Assembly (NCBI GenBank): GCA_006503535.1
Contig: QYRS01000010.1
Span: forward strand, 1,364,001 to 1,428,000
Direction of reading: 5' to 3'
Length of the DNA stretch: 64,000 nt
Source of the DNA: Arthrinium phaeospermum
Taxonomy: Eukaryota > Ascomycota > Sordariomycetes > Amphisphaeriales > Apiosporaceae
The notes beneath the pieces are model-generated. The model worked only from the letters and a program-made list of their open reading frames with translations, did not search any database and was not told where the DNA came from. The position numbers and the translations under genes were made by a program. Positions 59,023 to 64,000 of the stretch are shown in pieces. Each line of letters begins with the position of its first letter. The stretch's first letter is position 1.

Positions 59023-62000
59023 AATTACCCTAAAATTAATAATAACTCTAAGAATTAAAAAAAAAGACTATATAGATAAAGAGATAGTTAAGCTACTAAA
59101 TAAAAGTACCTTTATAATTATATAATAATAAAAAAAATAAAAATAATAAAATAACTTTAAAAGACTAACAATTAAACTTAATATAACTATAACTAATATA
59201 ATAAACTTTGTTTATAATAACATTACTACATTTAAAACGTAAAACCTTAATAAAAAAATTACTTTAAATCTTTTATTATATATTCTACACTTATTTAAAT
59301 AAATCCTTTCGCGTAATAATAAATAAACGCTTTACACGTTATTTAAGTGATTAATACGATATATATTACGCTTATTTTTTTCTTATATAATTTATAAAAA
59401 TATTACTAAACGCTCGGAATATTTATTAATAAAACGTAGCGGCAAGCCTTTTTTTAATTAACTTCGAAAAAATAAATTAAATTTCTCCTTTAACTTTTTT
59501 TTTTCTCTTAACACGTTATTTAATATTTTATATAGTAACTAATATCTTTTCTTACGATAATAAAAAATACGGCGTAAATAAAACGAACCCTGTTTAAAAC
59601 GCCGTTTAAAATCGCCGCTAGAAATTAGCTCTTCTTTTAGCGATAACTTTTTTTAATAACAAAATCCTTATATACACGCTATATTAATTCCCGTAGGCAC
59701 CGCGATTAGTTTTATAGCTTTATTTAAATCGTAAAGATAATTAAAAACGATATTACGTAAAATAGGCTAATTATAAAATTTTACGAGTTTTTACTCGATT
59801 TTATATTATAAGGCTTAAACTTCGGCGAATACTCCTATTTACGCGCGGAAAAAATAATAAAGTATATTCTTTATTATATAATAAAAAACACGATATTACG
59901 CTATAAAATAACGAAATATTTAAATTCGTTTTTCGGAAAACTAAAAAAGTAGATAGCGAATAGGAAAATATAAAAAAAAGCTTTACGGTAATAAAACCCC
60001 TCGCTAACGGCGTTAAAACTTTTATTACTTTTTATTACATTAATAAAAATAATCGTTACGTATTTAAATTATAATAAGTTTAAAAACTAAATAAAAAAAC
60101 TAAAAGTCGGCTAAATAATAAAATAAGCCCGCGAAATACTAAACGTTTAAAAAAGGTATTAAAAAAGCTTTAAAAACGAAAACCTTTTGGCACTTTTTTT
60201 TCCTTCCCCGGAAAACTTTTAAAAAACGGAAATCCATACGTAAATAAACTACGGCCCCATTTTCGGGGAGCGGTTCATAAACTACTGAAAAAACATCCGG
60301 CCTTATTTTAAACTATAGGTATAAAATATTAAGCTTTAGGAACCTTAATTTAATATTAAGCTCCTTAAAAGTAATGAAAAGCCTTAAAAAGCCTCCGATA
60401 ATACTTAAATATCTAAAAGGGTATTAAACCGCATTTATAAAACGATAAAAAACGCGCCCCTCCTCGCCGAAATGCTTAATAATAAGTAAAAGTTTACGTT
60501 TAAACTTAGCGAAAATAACGTTTATAATTTTTTTTAATACCTTGACTCTAAGCTATTTCTAACTTCACTACCGTCTAGCTTTAACTTATAATATAAATAA
60601 TTACTTTATAAACTATATAACTTTAAAAGTTAAATCCTTTTAATATAATATAAATACTAAAAAAACCGAATAAATCGAGTAAATAACTATAAAAACTAAA
60701 TAATTATTCGTAATTTTTTTTAATTAAGCCTTTGAAAAATAAAAAGCTTTACCGAGTTTTAAACAAAGGTATATATATTCTTAAATATAGAATATAAAGC
60801 CTTTAAAATATTAAAAAAAATCATAAACCTATATAAGCGTACGCTTATAAAGACGACTATTTACCCGATTTATTTAAAAACGAACCGCTAATTAACTAAT
60901 CGCATCGAAGGTTCATCCCTTAGCTAGAACCCTAGTTAAACAATACTTAAACTTTTAAACTAAATAATAAACTAACAGTTTTATATATTTTATAAAATTA
61001 TAAGTAGCTCTTCTATACGCGGCCAATCTTTTTTCAATCTTTAAAAAAATATTATATCGCTAAATAACCTTTTTTCCTAATTAATAATAAATTATATTAA
61101 ATAAATTTAAAAATAATATCCTAATAAAATCCTATTTTAAGCTAATAAACGGGACGCCCTTTTAAACGAAATAATTATCGGCACCTTTTAACTAACAATT
61201 TAATAAATTCGAATAATTTTAATTTCATTAATATATAAAAAAGTTTCTTATTAAATAATAGTTATAAGCTTTTTAATAAAAGTTCTATTCGAAACTTAAC
61301 CTTTATTACCTTAATATAATTCTTTTTAAACTTATAACTATTAAAACTAAACCTTTTAACAATATAAATTTTTATAATAAAGTTAATAAAATCATAAAAA
61401 AATATAAAAACTTTAATAAACTTTTTAATAAAATCTCTTAACCTTTTCTTACCTCGAATATAATAAAATCGGCACTTTTTATACCGCTCGTATTGATACT
61501 TTAATCTTCCCCCGTATTAAATTCCTTACCACTAGTATTAAAGCCGTTTATAACGGTACTAATTATATTAGCCCCATTAAATATATTATCTAGTCTACTA
61601 GCATTTAAACTAACGTTTAAACTAATACTACCCTTAATTATTTCTTTAACTTTTTATAATATTAATTTAATAAACTCGGCGATATAAAAATCTATACGAA
61701 ATATACTTTCTATATTAATAAGGACTAATTTTTAAGAAATAAAGATATTAAATGTCCTAGTAAAGCGAAAGAGTAATAGTATAAACGTAAAAAATCCTAA
61801 GGCGGTTAAGGTACGAGACTTGAAAATAAACTTTAATGAAAATTTAAAAACTTTCTAAAGTAATATAAAAACTTTTTAAAATACTATAATATAATAATAA
61901 AAAAATGGATAAATAAGTTTAAAAGCTATACGAAAAGTTTTATAAAAACCTTAATAACGAAGTTAACGGAATTAAAATCGGAGTTTAAAAAAAACGCGAA

Positions 62001-63720
62001 GTAGCTTCGATTAAATATTATTTAAAATAAAGCCGAAATAAACGAGTCAATTTTTTATATAAAAAATAACGTAAATACGCGGATTAATATTATTATATAA
62101 AAACTAAACTAAATTAAAGCCTAAATACTTAAAATTAATACCTATAAAAAGAAACGTTATATTTTTTAGTAATGCCTAGCTTCGCCTAGGTAATTATAAA
62201 AAGCTTATAAGGCGAGGCTTACTTAGGCCGTGTAATTTTATATTAATTATTTTAATAACTTAAATACCGAAATATAATGAAATCCTACAGCTTTAACAAA
62301 TACGATATAAAAGTTTCTTAATCTTTTAAAGTCGTATATTATCTTTATAATCGAGTATATTTATATTCAAATATTTTATTATTTACTAAAACCACCGCGG
62401 TAAAACAATAATAAAAAAAAAGCTAAAATCAAGGATATTTTTTAATTCTTTTAAATATAATATAAATTATTAAGCTATAATATTACTTTATAAATTCCTT
62501 AATATCTTTTTTTTTTTACTATTTCGCCCTTATTATTATTCTTATATATAAAATATATTATTTCCGCCTTCTTTTATAACTTTTATTTATCAACTTTAAT
62601 ATATTTAAGCCGATATTTTAAAAGCGTATTTTCTTAATTAAACAATATAACTTAAAGTTTTATAGCGAAGGTTTAGCTTTATATTATAATCTTTTAATAT
62701 TTAAAATATAAAGTTTTTTAACCGCTAATTTTTAAAAATACCTACTTTGTCTTTTTTAATACGTTAATACGCTAATACGCCGTATTAAACTTCCCTTAAC
62801 TCGGAATATAATATCTCTCTTTATTTATTATTATATAAAAATAATATATATAAAAATAATTCTATATTTCGAACCTTTTTTATTTTATTAATATTTTCGC
62901 TATTAAACGTAGCTTAAATCCTATATTATTTACGGCTACGGCTTAAAAAATACTAAAACGGTTTAAAAATTAACGGCTTAGTTAAATAAATAATTAATAA
63001 ACTCGCGCGAAACGAATAAAACATTTTATTAGCGTAATATAAATATTAAAAAAGTTAAATTAATAAAGCGGTTAATTATAAAAACTAAATATTTATTCGT
63101 TCTTTTTTCCTATATAATTTAAATAAAATTAAAAAATTAAACACGTCGCGATCTAATAATATCCCGCTGTTAGCGAACACGCTCGCATTACTAAATATAA
63201 AAAATAAGGTTATCTAGAACCTAAGGGACCCGAAATAAGCCTTATAAACATTAAAAAATCTTTATATTTATTATATTTTATAATAAGTATACTTTTTTCC
63301 GATTTTAATAAAATTTCTTCTTTCTTCGCGTATTAAAAAAAAGTTATTACGTTAAACACGCTTCGCACTAAAGCCTTAATTTAATTTATATTATAAAAAA
63401 AAAGGTATATATTAAAAAAAGTTTACTTTTTAATAAAATAAACGCGATATCCTTTTAACAGACAAAGTTATTAATATATTTAAACTTATAACGTAATAAA
63501 TACGATCGCTATTAAACCCCGGAATAAATTACTAATACATTTTAACCGATTAATAAAAACTAATTTTTTGATAATTCTTTTACCCCGAAAGTTAAAACCC
63601 GGCGTTTATTAATTTATTAAATATTAAACTTATACTTATATTTCCTTTAACCTTTTTTAATAAAAACGTCTATTTAAAATATAAAAACCTTTACAAGTTT
63701 ATACATAACGTAAAATAACT

Positions 63721-64000
63721 TTAATATCTAAACGATATACGTAATAACGCTCCTCTCTAATTACTAATTATAAAAAAACTACCTATTATATCGACACTTA
63801 TACTATTAATTATATCGCTGCCTCCAAACGCCTTAAAAACAAGCTCGAAAAAATTTAAATTAGAAATTACGACTATGACCGCAGTTACAGCTATATAAAG
63901 CATTAAAATAATTACTTTATTCCCCGCTAAAAAAAAACGCAGCCCGTTATCTAGGAGGCCTTCGAAAATCTATAAACTAGGCTTAAAACAAGAGTTAATA
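63721..64000 (+). pseudogene. Relic reading frame at the right edge of the RIP-altered block
   Basis: In the frame beginning at 63721 the codons between stops look protein-like (IDTYTINYIAASKRLKNKLE, and later NYDYDRSYSYIKH). Every stop in the frame is TAA or TAG, consistent with RIP of CAA and CAG. The frame runs off the window. Family unknown; a mobile-element protein is likely. Confidence 0.3.

Larger units (their letters stand above)
55991..64000. repeat. RIP-altered AT-rich repeat block, open at the window edge
   Basis: From about 55995 the DNA becomes A/T-rich with CA and TG scarce and CG kept, as in RIP. It is less extreme than the block at 37.4-45.0 kb: more CG, GC and whole words with CCG remain, especially after 57.6 kb. 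That suggests a younger or less repeatedly hit element. No intact gene is present. Two relic frames on the plus strand are listed separately. No boundary repeat can be tested because the right end lies outside the window. Confidence 0.8.

Noticed and set aside
37359..64000. tRNA, rRNA or mitochondrial DNA as an explanation for the AT-rich blocks
   Set aside because: There are no tRNA or rRNA motifs, and loss of CA and TG with kept CG points to RIP rather than to mitochondrial composition.
1..64000. CRISPR arrays or bacterial operon features
   Set aside because: Spliced genes and fungal families throughout; no spaced direct repeats of CRISPR type were seen.

Overview
The window is nuclear DNA of a filamentous ascomycete (Pezizomycotina). 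The evidence is: short introns of about 48-110 bp with GTRNGT donors and CTAAC-type branch sites; fungal families such as HET, 2EXR, F-box, NCS1, SNG1, ANTH/AP180 and GH28; and long AT-rich tracts in which CA and TG dinucleotides are almost absent while CG survives. That last pattern is the mark of repeat-induced point mutation (RIP). I cannot fix the genus from the sequence.

Layout. From 1 to about 37.3 kb the DNA is an ordinary gene-bearing arm with 15 genes: a partial 2EXR protein (-), a HET/ZZ protein (-), a haloacid dehalogenase (+), a C2H2 zinc-finger protein (+), a small conserved-looking protein (+), a DAO-type FAD oxidoreductase (-), a membrane-anchored M24 peptidase (+), an NAD(P)-binding reductase/epimerase (+), an F-box protein (+), an SNG1-like membrane protein (-), a secreted GH28 polygalacturonase (-), an ANTH clathrin adaptor (-), mitochondrial aspartyl-tRNA synthetase (+), a TauD-type dioxygenase (-) and an NCS1 transporter (+). 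The last two are divergent and share an intergenic region rich in GATA-factor sites.

From about 37.36 to 44.99 kb lies a RIP-ruined insert of about 7.6 kb with no genes. Its two edges carry a near-identical 14-bp direct repeat, and its left edge starts with a TTTA-type simple repeat. This fits a non-LTR retrotransposon inserted on the minus strand.

From 45.0 to 56.0 kb lies a GC-normal island with a secreted NucA/NucB-type nuclease, a small DUF6924-like protein, a short F-box-like protein, and a 1108-residue GH31 enzyme whose motifs and length resemble alpha-1,4-glucan lyase. Opposite the GH31 gene is a broken gene resembling aldos-2-ulose dehydratase. Together these look like a decayed anhydrofructose (starch to microthecin) pathway cluster. 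From 56.0 kb to the end the DNA is again RIP-altered repeat, with two weak relic reading frames.

Most genes appear to be independent units. Gene models were built by hand: exon phases were checked for continuity, and splice sites were chosen by consensus and by fit to the protein family.
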